A DNA stretch of 6,848 nt from Actinomycetes bacterium (GTDB lineage Bacteria; Actinomycetota; Acidimicrobiia; Acidimicrobiales; RAAP-2): assembly GCA_021800645.1 (NCBI GenBank), contig JAJYYT010000109.1, positions 1 through 6,848 of the forward strand. Direction: 5' to 3'. Positions 1 through 6,219 of the stretch are shown here, piece after piece; position 1 is the first letter of the stretch; each line of letters opens with the position of its first letter. A model generated the notes under the pieces. That model searched no databases. It was not told the DNA's origin and saw only the letters and a list, made by a program, of their open reading frames with translations. The translations under genes were made by a program, and so were the position numbers.

Positions 1-509
1 GCGTCGTCGGCGTGCGTCTCGACGTGAACTACTACGAGTGGGGCGCAGACACCGCAGAGTTCATCGCGGTCGGCACGGCGGTCAAGTCCGAGGATGGACG
101 CTCCTACCGGAACCGCCAGGGGAAGCCCTTCACCTCGGACCTCTCGGGACAGGACTTCTGGGTGCTCATGCAGACCGGCCACGTGCCGCTCGGGCTCGTC
201 ATGGGGACCTGCGTGTACCACATCGCCCACCGGGGGCTCGGGCAGACCGTCCGCGCTGCGGGCCGCAACGTCGAGCTCCCGAACTTCACCCAGGCGCTCT
301 ACGAAGCCCGCGAGCTCGCAATGACGCGCATGCAGGACGAGGCGAACGAGTTGGAGGCGACCGGCATCGTCGGGGTTCGGCTCGAGGAGAAGAGCCACAT
401 GTGGGGAGCACACACGATCGAGTTCCTCTCGCTCGGCACCGCAGTCGCGCGATCCGAAGGCGACTTCACGATCCCCCAGCCCAAGACCATCATCTCTCTC
501 GACGGCTGA
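1..509 (+). CDS. Tandem YbjQ/DUF74-like protein, 5' partial
   Basis: The frame is open to the left edge (first full codon at 3), so the start lies outside the window. A GTG at 12 sits inside a conserved VVGVRL strand and is not the start. The visible 168 residues hold the end of one YbjQ-like unit (VGVRL...EFIAVGTAV, residues about 1-27) and a complete second unit (about 44-148). The second unit has SDLSGQDF, then GHVPLGLVMGT, then NVELPNFTQALYEAREL and ATGIVGVRLEE, ending in EFLSLGTAV. This matches the order in E. coli YbjQ: a GVVTGE strand, an [24 protein letters not shown] helix and strand, and a terminal SGTAV strand. The family is labelled putative heavy-metal-binding (PF01906), but its biochemical role is unproven. 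No signal peptide or membrane segment is visible in this part. The stop overlaps the next gene's ATG by one base, so translation is probably coupled. The family call is from remembered motifs; function is unknown. Confidence 0.8.
   Translation, partial: VVGVRLDVNYYEWGADTAEFIAVGTAVKSEDGRSYRNRQGKPFTSDLSGQDFWVLMQTGHVPLGLVMGTCVYHIAHRGLGQTVRAAGRNVELPNFTQALYEARELAMTRMQDEANELEATGIVGVRLEEKSHMWGAHTIEFLSLGTAVARSEGDFTIPQPKTIISLDG
267..335 (+). repeat. Paralogous block, copy 1 (NVELPN...RMQ)
   Basis: This coding repeat within the second unit of the first gene pairs with 2019-2087. It has 23 codons, of which 19 encode the same residue, and most of those are identical at the nucleotide level (for example acc cag gcg ctc tac in both). 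The two copies come from divergence after duplication. It is not a mobile-element repeat. Confidence 0.7.
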
Positions 510-1456
510 TGGCCGCGACCGGCGCAGACAAGCTCCCAGAGGCGGCAACCCGTCGGCTCACCGAAGGGGCGTGGACGTCCGGGCTCTCGGTCGCCGACTT
601 CGCCTCCTGCCTCGACATGGGCATGCGTCCCGTCGGCTACGTCCAGGGCTACGCCATCATGCAGTGGAGCTGGTTCCTTTCCACAGGCGGGTTCGGGACG
701 CCGACGGGGGGGATCGGCGGAATGCTCGGCGGGGGGTGGACGGCAGGCCCGCAGCGTCGCGGCCAGTACCTCGAACAGTGGCAGTGCCCGCACGGTTTCG
801 TGAGTGCCGAGCATCGGATGTACGGGGCCAACTACGAGCTCACATGGCTCGAGGAGAGCTGGGCGACCGGGTGGGGGCTGGCAATGGCCCGCATGGTGGA
901 CGAGGCACGGGGGCTCGGGGCCACCGGCATCGTCGGGGTCCTCGACTCGATGCGCCCGTTCGTCGGCGGCATGACCGTCGAATTCCGCGCGAGCGGGACG
1001 GCCGTGGTGGTTGACGGTGCGCCGACGCCGGCCTCCCCGTTCAGCACGTACCTGTCCGGACAGCGGCTGGCGAAGCTGATCGAGGCCGGGTTCGCGCCGG
1101 TCTCGGTGGCCGCGACCCTGAGCGCAGTCCGCATGCTCGGCTACTGCATCACCCATTACCAGCTCGCGGGCGCCAACGTCGGGACCTGGTACGGCCCGTC
1201 CGCCGGCGGGGTGGCGGGCGTCGGCCCGGTCGACCAGGTCAACCGCGCAGAGGCGGCCGCCAGGCGTCTCGCTCGAGAGCGGGTGCGCGCGCAGCTCGGT
1301 GCCGACATCCTCCACGGTGCCACGCTCGAGCGCTCCGAGCGGGAGATCGGCGAGGGCGACCTCTCGATCCAGTGCACGCTCAAGGGCACCAGGGTGCGTC
1401 GCTTCAAGGACTTCGACCCCCTCCCCGACGCGGCACCGGTCGTGCGGCTCACGTGA
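509..1456 (+). CDS. Tandem YbjQ/DUF74-like protein with Gly-rich insert
   Basis: This 315-residue protein starts at the ATG in TGATG, one base overlapping the previous stop. I prefer it to any earlier in-frame start because the frame further upstream is only the shadow of the preceding gene. No Shine-Dalgarno is visible, which fits translational coupling. Unit 1 (about 25-168) carries GLSVADF, RPVGYVQGY, then a Trp- and Gly-rich insert (about 51-76), then GANYELTWLEE, ARMVDEARGLGATGIVGV and EFRASGTAV. Unit 2 (about 180-297) begins YLSGQRLAKLIEAGFAPVSV and is worn down: the GIVGV strand reads ILHG and the final GTAV reads GTRV. The Cys residues (34, 93, 213, 289) do not line up with those of its neighbours, so metal binding cannot be inferred. 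It is a paralogue of the genes on either side. No signal peptide or clear membrane helix is seen. The fold assignment is moderately secure; function is unknown. Confidence 0.8.
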   Translation: MAATGADKLPEAATRRLTEGAWTSGLSVADFASCLDMGMRPVGYVQGYAIMQWSWFLSTGGFGTPTGGIGGMLGGGWTAGPQRRGQYLEQWQCPHGFVSAEHRMYGANYELTWLEESWATGWGLAMARMVDEARGLGATGIVGVLDSMRPFVGGMTVEFRASGTAVVVDGAPTPASPFSTYLSGQRLAKLIEAGFAPVSVAATLSAVRMLGYCITHYQLAGANVGTWYGPSAGGVAGVGPVDQVNRAEAAARRLARERVRAQLGADILHGATLERSEREIGEGDLSIQCTLKGTRVRRFKDFDPLPDAAPVVRLT

Positions 1457-1458
1457 CC

Positions 1459-1463
1459 GGGAG
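1459..1463 (+). promoter_or_regulatory. Shine-Dalgarno for the third YbjQ-like gene
   Basis: GGGAG lies 9 nt before the GTG at 1473 and just after the previous stop (1454-1456). It decides the start: the frame is open much further upstream, but that part overlaps the preceding gene and reads as low-complexity Ser/Arg sequence. Confidence 0.6.
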
Positions 1464-1472
1464 CTCGGGACC

Positions 1473-2309
1473 GTGACGCTCGGTGACGAGGTCCGCCGCG
1501 CGGTGAGCGCGTTGGCGGAGGCGCCGGCGCAGGTCTCCACAGGGGAGGCGCGGGGCACCACCTCGGACCTCACGATCGACGAGATGCTCCTGTTGCATTC
1601 GGCGGGCTGGGAGCCTGTCGACCTCGTCTACGGGATCTCGTGGTGGTCCATCCCATGGGGTGCCTGGCAGTGGACCACGGGAGAAGTGCAGGAAGCGTCG
1701 AACGCTTTCGCCGGCGCGGTCGACCAGGCGGCGACGCAGCTCCGCGAGTCCTGCCAGCATGCCGGAGGCTCGGGCGTGCTCGGCGTCGAGGTGGGCGTCC
1801 GGGTGTCGTCGCACCACGTGTCGATCGAGCTGACGGGGACGGCCGTGCGCCGAATCGGTGGCGCCGCCCATCGCTTCGAGTTCATCTCCGACCTCTCTGC
1901 ACGCGACTTCGTCCTGCTCACCCGTACGGGCTGGTGGCCGCTCGGTCTCGCCGCCGGCGCCAGCTTCGTCATCGCGCCGCGCCGATCGGCGCGCGAGTGG
2001 GCCGCCCAGCAGGGACAGAACGTCGAGCTTCCCAACCTCACCCAGGCGCTCTACCTCGCGCGCGAGCGCGCAATGGAGAGGATGCAGCGCGCGGGCGTGA
2101 CGATGAAGGCGGATGGGATCGTCGCGGTGAAGCTCAGAGAGGGAAGAGCCAGCTCGAACGTGCGCGTGATCCAGTTCGTCGCGATCGGCACCGGGGTGCA
2201 CCTGAGAGAGGGGGAGCACCGCTCGGTGTCCCCCGAGATGGTCGTCCCGCTCGACGACCTCGTGCGGCAGTTCGACGTCAAGAGCCTGCGCGCTTCGGGC
2301 GGAGAGTAG
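1473..2309 (+). CDS. Tandem YbjQ/DUF74-like protein, last of three
   Basis: This 278-residue protein starts at GTG, 16 nt after the preceding stop and behind a GGGAG ribosome binding site. Unit 1 (about 32-127) contains DLTIDEMLLLHSAGWEPVDLV, a Trp-rich stretch (ISWWSIPWGAWQW, 55-67), GVLGVEV and IELTGTAV. Unit 2 (about 139-243) contains SDLSARDF, TGWWPLGLAAG, NVELPNLTQALYLARERAM, GIVAVKL and FVAIGTGV. Unit 2 is the closest relative in the window of the second unit of the first gene: 19 of 23 residues match over the NVELPN...RMQ block. The C-terminal tail (about 247-278) is acidic and basic in turn and outside the repeat. No Cys/His pattern shared with its paralogues suggests a metal site. 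The gene ends 6 nt from the oppositely oriented ABC gene, so the operon stops here unless it is transcribed into the antisense of that gene. Function is unknown. Confidence 0.8.
   Translation: MTLGDEVRRAVSALAEAPAQVSTGEARGTTSDLTIDEMLLLHSAGWEPVDLVYGISWWSIPWGAWQWTTGEVQEASNAFAGAVDQAATQLRESCQHAGGSGVLGVEVGVRVSSHHVSIELTGTAVRRIGGAAHRFEFISDLSARDFVLLTRTGWWPLGLAAGASFVIAPRRSAREWAAQQGQNVELPNLTQALYLARERAMERMQRAGVTMKADGIVAVKLREGRASSNVRVIQFVAIGTGVHLREGEHRSVSPEMVVPLDDLVRQFDVKSLRASGGE
2019..2087 (+). repeat. Paralogous block, copy 2 (NVELPN...RMQ)
   Basis: This is the partner of 267-335, in the second unit of the third gene. The equivalent block of the middle gene is far more diverged, so the outer two genes are the closest relatives in this segment. 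Confidence 0.7.
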
Positions 2310-2315
2310 CGCGCG
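2310..2315. other. Six-base gap between convergent operons
   Basis: The stop of the last + strand gene (2307-2309, TAG) and the stop of the downstream ABC gene (2316-2318 on the - strand) are separated by six bases. No hairpin followed by a T-run is visible in either direction, so any termination must occur inside the opposite gene or be Rho-dependent. Confidence 0.8.
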
Positions 2316-4097
2316 TCAGGCCGTGGCACTGGTGCCTCGCCACGAGCGCCACAGCGCCGCGTAGCTGCCATCTCGGGCGAGGAGCTCTGCATGGGTGCCC
2401 TCCTCCACCACGCGACCTCCCTCCACGACGACGACGAGGTCGGCGTCGAGCGCCGCGTGCAGGCGGTGTGCGACCGCGATGACCGTGCGACCCTCGAGCA
2501 CCCTGGCGAGCGAACGCTCGAGGTGACGGGCCATGTGAGGATCGAGCAGCGCGGTCGCCTCGTCGAGCACGAGGGTGTGGGGGTCCGCGAGCACCAGACG
2601 CGCCAACGCGAGCTGCTGGGCCTCCCCGGGAGAAAGCTGCACCGCTCCGGGTCCGAGCATCGTGTCGAGCCCTGAAGGGAGGCGCTCGAGGAGAGGCCGG
2701 GCGTCGACCACGTCGAGCGCCCGGACCAAGTCGCCGTCGTCCGCCTGCGGCGCGGAGAGCGCGAGGTTCTCGCGCAGCGTCCCGTTGAACACGTGGTACT
2801 CCTGGGTGACGAGCGCCACCTCGCCGCGCAGCCGCTCCGGCGCCATCGTGTGCGCATCGACGCCGCCCACCCGCACGTACCCGGTCCGTGGCGCGTGCAT
2901 CCCGGCGAGGAGCAGCGCGAAGGTGCTCTTCCCCGCGCCGCTCGGCCCTACGAGGACGACGCGGGACCCAGGACGTGGCGCGAGGTCGACGCCCTGCAGC
3001 ACGTCGTGGCCGAGGCGATAGGCGTAGCGGACCTCCTTGGCGACGACGTCGGAGCCGGAAGGCGCAGTCGTCGTGAAAGGTGGCGCACCCACCTCTTGCA
3101 CCCCGAGCAGGCGGCTGAGAGAGGCGGCCCCGAGCTGGATCTCGTCGAGGAAGCTCAAGACCGTGTCCACCGGCGAGATGAGCAGCTGCACGTAGAGGAT
3201 CGCCGCGGTCGTGGCGGCGATCGACAGCCTCCCGTCGACGTGCAGCAGTCCTCCGACGAGGAGCGCGAGCACCAGGGGGACGACGTAGCACGCCTCGGTG
3301 ATCGGGAAGTAGACGGTCCGCAGCCGCAGCGTGTAGCGCTCCGCCGCCACCCATCGGGCGATGTCGTCGTCGACTTGCGCGACACGCCGGTCGCCGAGGC
3401 GGAGCGTCTCGATGGTCCTCCCACCGGCTGCCGACTCCTGCACCCGCCCGTTCGTCTCGTCCCAGGTCGACATCGTCCGCTCGTAGCCGGGGCGGGCTCG
3501 TCTCAGGTACCAGCGGGTCCCGGCGACGAGAAAGGGCACCGTCGGGACCAGGACCACACCGAGCAGCGGTGCCGTGACGAGGAGCGCAGCCACGATGGCA
3601 ATGCACTGCGCGACCGCCACCGCCATCTGGGGCGCCGCCTGCCGGACGGACCAGGTGAGCTGCTCCACGTCCGAGGACGCCCGCGTCTGGAGCTCGCCGG
3701 TGCCCGCGCGCTCGACCGCCCCCAGCGGCAGGCCGAGGACCGCACCGACGAAGTCGCCTCGCAGGCGGGCGAGGAGGCGGGCGGTCAGGTGGCCGGCGGT
3801 GCGCGACGCTGCGGTCGCAGCCAAACCCTGCACGACCAGGGCTGCGGCGAAGATCCCTGCTGCGAGCTCGACACGTCCGAGCTCCCTTCCCCTGCCGGCG
3901 GCGTCCGACACCACCTGGCCGAGCACCTGCGGGCCGACCAGGCCTGCGATGCTCGCAAGGGCGAAGAATCCGAGCACGAGCGCGCCGGCCCGCCACTCGC
4001 GGCGCAATGCCCCGCGGACGTAGCGACGCACCGTTGCGGGCTTGGCGACAGGGAACGCGGGCCTGTCGAGGGGTGCCGTGGCAGCCGAAGCGCTCAC
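2316..4097 (-). CDS. ABC exporter half-transporter, catalytic subunit
   Basis: This 593-residue fused membrane/ATPase protein starts at GTG behind an excellent GGAGGT site and overlaps the upstream ABC gene by 4 nt (GTGA). Residues about 35-310 form the exporter membrane domain, with hydrophobic segments near 38-60, 76-97, 155-177, 178-194, 263-285 and 291-310. The nucleotide-binding domain (about 350-585) has Walker A GPSGAGKS (384-391), Q-loop Gln432, Walker B ending LVLDEAT with catalytic Glu513, and H-switch His544 (VAHRL). Its signature is abnormal: LSPGE (488-492) instead of LSGGQ. The partner supplies a perfect LSGGQ, so this subunit should contribute the Walker A/B side of the single competent ATP site, located in the cytoplasmic membrane. 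The 5' end, about 34 residues, is cytoplasmic and basic. The substrate cannot be read from the sequence. Exporters of this type move lipids, peptides or drugs. Family assignment is secure; export direction is inferred from the fused type-I exporter architecture. Confidence 0.95.
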   Translation of the reverse strand: MSASAATAPLDRPAFPVAKPATVRRYVRGALRREWRAGALVLGFFALASIAGLVGPQVLGQVVSDAAGRGRELGRVELAAGIFAAALVVQGLAATAASRTAGHLTARLLARLRGDFVGAVLGLPLGAVERAGTGELQTRASSDVEQLTWSVRQAAPQMAVAVAQCIAIVAALLVTAPLLGVVLVPTVPFLVAGTRWYLRRARPGYERTMSTWDETNGRVQESAAGGRTIETLRLGDRRVAQVDDDIARWVAAERYTLRLRTVYFPITEACYVVPLVLALLVGGLLHVDGRLSIAATTAAILYVQLLISPVDTVLSFLDEIQLGAASLSRLLGVQEVGAPPFTTTAPSGSDVVAKEVRYAYRLGHDVLQGVDLAPRPGSRVVLVGPSGAGKSTFALLLAGMHAPRTGYVRVGGVDAHTMAPERLRGEVALVTQEYHVFNGTLRENLALSAPQADDGDLVRALDVVDARPLLERLPSGLDTMLGPGAVQLSPGEAQQLALARLVLADPHTLVLDEATALLDPHMARHLERSLARVLEGRTVIAVAHRLHAALDADLVVVVEGGRVVEEGTHAELLARDGSYAALWRSWRGTSATA

Positions 4098-5836
4098 GCC
4101 GCACCTCCGCGCAGGACCTGCGCCCCGTAGGTGGCGTCCGCCGCGAGCAGCTCCTCGTGGCGTCCCGCGGCCCTGGCCGCGCCGTCGAGCACGACGACGA
4201 CGTCCGCTTGCTCGGCGACGAGCGGGCTCGTCGTCGTGACGACCGTGGTCCGTCCCCGCCGTGCCTCGGCGAGCGCTCTGGCGATGTCTGCCTCGGTGTG
4301 CGCGTCGACCGCGCTCGTCGGGTCGTCGAGCACCAGCACGTCAGCGTCCGCAAGGAGCGCCTGGGCGAGGGACAGGCGCTGGCGCTGGCCGCCTGACAGC
4401 GTGCGCCAGTGCTCGGGCAGGACGGTGTCGAGCTCGTCGGGGAGCGATGCCACGACGTCCGACGCCTGGGCGGCGTCCAAGGCGGCGGCCACGGAGAGCC
4501 TGGAGCCCGTACGCGCACCTCGGGGCTTGCCGGCACCGCTGTCAGCCGGGCTGAGCGCCTCGCGGACGGTGCCGCGCAGGTGGAAGGGCGAGCGCTCCAG
4601 CATCACGACGTGCGCGCGATACCACTCGAGGGAGAGGTTCCCGACGGGCACGTCCCCCCAGCGGACCTCGAAGCCCGGGCGCGGCGACCTCCAGCGAGCG
4701 AGGCGCTCGAGGAGCTCCGTCCCCTCCTCGGGAGTCGCCGGCACCACCGCGGTCAGCAGCGACGGCGCGATCCGCGCACCCGTCTCCTCGTCGATGAGGT
4801 CGCCCCAAGGCGCACTCGCGGGCACAGGGAGCCCGGTGGTCGGCATGTCGCGTTCCATCGTCAGGACTGCGAGGACTCGCCGCGCTGCCACCACCGCGGC
4901 GGTCCACCGGGACGCGGCCTCCACGAACGTCTGCATCGGGACCACGAGGAACGCTGCCGAGGCGTAGAACGCGACGAGGTCGCCAGGCGAGATCGAGCGG
5001 TCGACAGCCAGGTGCGCCCCGACCCAGGTGACTGCCACGACGATGGCTCCGGGCAAGACGACCTGGGCACCGTCGAGGAGCGCCTGCAGGTTGGCGGTCC
5101 GGACCCCCGCCGCCGCCACCTCGCCTGACGCTCGGGCATAGCGGCTCGCGAAGACCTGCTCCCCGCCGAGGCCTCGCAGCACCCTCAGGCCGGCGACGGT
5201 GTCGGCGGCGACGGAGCTGGCCTCGGATCTCCGATCACGTTCCGCCGTCTGACGTCGCTCGAGCGGACGCAGCACGGGAGCCACCGCGAGCACGGCAGCC
5301 GGCACGCCGAGCACGACGATCGCGCCGAGCGGCGCGGAGACGACGAGGAGCACGGCCGCCACCACCGCGTAGGACACCACGCCGCCGGAGAACCTTGCGA
5401 CGATGTCCAGCACGTCGCCCACGCGCTCGATATCCGACGCGCCGATGTTCGCCACCTCACCGGTCGCGACGCGGCGTGCGAGGTCCCCGCCGAGCGCGGC
5501 CGCGCTCCTGGCCACCAGCTGCTGTACCCGGCTCGCACAGGTGCAGAAGCTCAGCACTGCGCGCCGGTGCCGGAGGATCCCTGCAGCCGCCTGGAGCAGC
5601 CCGAGCCCCAGCACGACGAGTGACCAGAGCACGATCTCGCCTTTCGAGCGACGCACCACCGCACCCAGCCCGGCGCCGAGCGCGAGGGGGATCATGGCCT
5701 GGCTGACCATCCAGACGATCCCGAAGAACGAGCCGGACATGAGCACGCGTGCCTGCTTGCGCGCGCACCAGACGAGGAACCGGGCCGGAGTGCTGGTCTC
5801 GGGCACGCCCGGTGTCGCCAGGGGAAGCGCCAGCAC
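4094..5836 (-). CDS. ABC exporter half-transporter, degenerate ATPase subunit
   Basis: This 580-residue protein starts at GTG (5836) with GAGG 3 nt upstream. The N-terminus (LPLATPGVPETSTPARF) resembles remembered actinobacterial homologues, which supports this start over the GTG at codon 11. Hydrophobic segments lie near 33-58, 67-88, 150-170, 171-190, 258-278 and 284-302. The ATPase half is highly abnormal. Where Walker A should be (about 361-379) the sequence reads LTAVVPATPEEGTELLERL, with no GxxGxGK[ST]. The Q-loop Gln is Arg415. The catalytic Glu after Walker B is Asp505 (LVLDDPTSAVD). The H-switch position is Ser537 (TTTSPL). In contrast, the signature LSGGQRQRLSL (480-490) and D-loop (SAVDA) are intact. 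This subunit should therefore lend its LSGGQ to the partner's ATP site but not hydrolyse ATP at its own. It is not a decayed gene: it is full length, in frame and coupled to its partner. The substrate is unknown. It follows the haemoglobin frame by 5 nt. Confidence 0.93.
   Translation of the reverse strand: MLALPLATPGVPETSTPARFLVWCARKQARVLMSGSFFGIVWMVSQAMIPLALGAGLGAVVRRSKGEIVLWSLVVLGLGLLQAAAGILRHRRAVLSFCTCASRVQQLVARSAAALGGDLARRVATGEVANIGASDIERVGDVLDIVARFSGGVVSYAVVAAVLLVVSAPLGAIVVLGVPAAVLAVAPVLRPLERRQTAERDRRSEASSVAADTVAGLRVLRGLGGEQVFASRYARASGEVAAAGVRTANLQALLDGAQVVLPGAIVVAVTWVGAHLAVDRSISPGDLVAFYASAAFLVVPMQTFVEAASRWTAAVVAARRVLAVLTMERDMPTTGLPVPASAPWGDLIDEETGARIAPSLLTAVVPATPEEGTELLERLARWRSPRPGFEVRWGDVPVGNLSLEWYRAHVVMLERSPFHLRGTVREALSPADSGAGKPRGARTGSRLSVAAALDAAQASDVVASLPDELDTVLPEHWRTLSGGQRQRLSLAQALLADADVLVLDDPTSAVDAHTEADIARALAEARRGRTTVVTTTSPLVAEQADVVVVLDGAARAAGRHEELLAADATYGAQVLRGGAA
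4103..4108 (-). promoter_or_regulatory. Shine-Dalgarno for the downstream ABC gene
   Basis: GGAGGT on the - strand (ACCTCC on the + strand) lies 5 nt before the GTG start at 4097 and inside the last codons of the upstream ABC gene. It fixes the start of that gene and, with the GTGA overlap, indicates coupled translation and roughly equal output of the two subunits. Confidence 0.75.
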
Positions 5837-5841
5837 GAGCC

Positions 5842-6219
5842 TCAGCGCGCTTCGGTGCCCGCGCGGTTGATGAGCTGGGTGGCCGCAGCGCGGAAGTACT
5901 CGGCCATCTCGGCCTCGTCCTCGGCGTCGATGCCGGACTGTGCGAGTGAGGCGAGCATGAGGCGGAGCCAGGCGTCGCGCTCGGCGAGCCCGATCGCGAA
6001 CGGGGCGTGGCGCATGCGCAGCCGTGGATGGCCCCGCTGCCCTTGGTAGGCACGCGGACCGCCCCAGTACTGGATCAAGAAGAGGCGCAGGTGCTCGTTG
6101 GGCGGGTCGAGGTCCTCGGGGTAGAGGGGGCGGAGGACGGGGTCGGACTCCACACCCGCGTAGAAGCGGTCCACGAGCGCCTCGAAGAAGACCGCCGCTC
6201 CCAGCGGGTAGACGGCCAC
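5842..6219 (-). CDS. glbO: Group II truncated haemoglobin (GlbO type)
   Basis: This is the globin region of the longer open frame. It is listed separately because a GTG at 6219-6217 would give a 125-residue protein, close to the 128 residues of Mycobacterium tuberculosis GlbO. Numbered from that GTG, the hallmark residues are all present: Tyr20 (B10, in VDRFYAGV), Tyr33 (CD1, in RPLYPED), proximal haem ligand His71 (F8, in RLRMRHAPF) and Trp84 (G8, in RDAWLR). Other strong matches to GlbO are QYWGGP and QRGHPRLRMRHAPF. Group II truncated haemoglobins bind O2 tightly and are linked to oxygen and nitric oxide chemistry in the cytoplasm. The GTG lacks a good Shine-Dalgarno. The usual GG near the N-terminus reads LGAA and is about one residue short against GlbO, so the true 5' end may have been altered by the join described in the next entry. 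The ABC pair follows after 5 nt, suggesting one transcript. Confidence 0.85.
   Translation of the reverse strand: MAVYPLGAAVFFEALVDRFYAGVESDPVLRPLYPEDLDPPNEHLRLFLIQYWGGPRAYQGQRGHPRLRMRHAPFAIGLAERDAWLRLMLASLAQSGIDAEDEAEMAEYFRAAATQLINRAGTEAR

Noticed and set aside
38..508. 5' extension of the middle YbjQ-like gene back to an ATG at 38
   Set aside because: The extension reads as low-complexity Arg/His/Gly sequence and overlaps the well-supported first gene in another frame. The ATG at 509 follows the stop directly and gives the expected domain start.
299..1573. 424-codon open frame on the - strand opposite the YbjQ-like genes
   Set aside because: No domain or plausible composition, and it lies opposite two genes with clear paralogous sequence on the + strand.
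2323..2343. Inverted repeats near the convergent stops (GTGGC/GCCAC and GGCAC/GTGCC) as a terminator
   Set aside because: The arms are only 5 bp, the loops are either 11 nt or 2 nt, there is no following T-run, and the repeat lies within the last codons of the ABC gene.
2793..4130. 445-codon open frame on the + strand opposite the downstream ABC gene
   Set aside because: It is antisense to a certain ABC gene, rich in Arg/His/Gly with no recognisable domain, as expected for a shadow frame in high-GC DNA.
2278..4536. 752-codon open frame on the - strand across both ABC genes
   Set aside because: It is in a different frame from both ABC genes, Arg/Ala/Pro-rich and without motifs, whereas the frames at 2316-4097 and 4094-5836 carry full ABC domains.
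4523..4540. SGAGKP in the upstream ABC protein, which looks like a Walker A
   Set aside because: It lies after the Q-loop position in the helical subdomain, the Lys is followed by Pro instead of Ser/Thr, and it is about 70 residues downstream of where Walker A must be. It is chance similarity.
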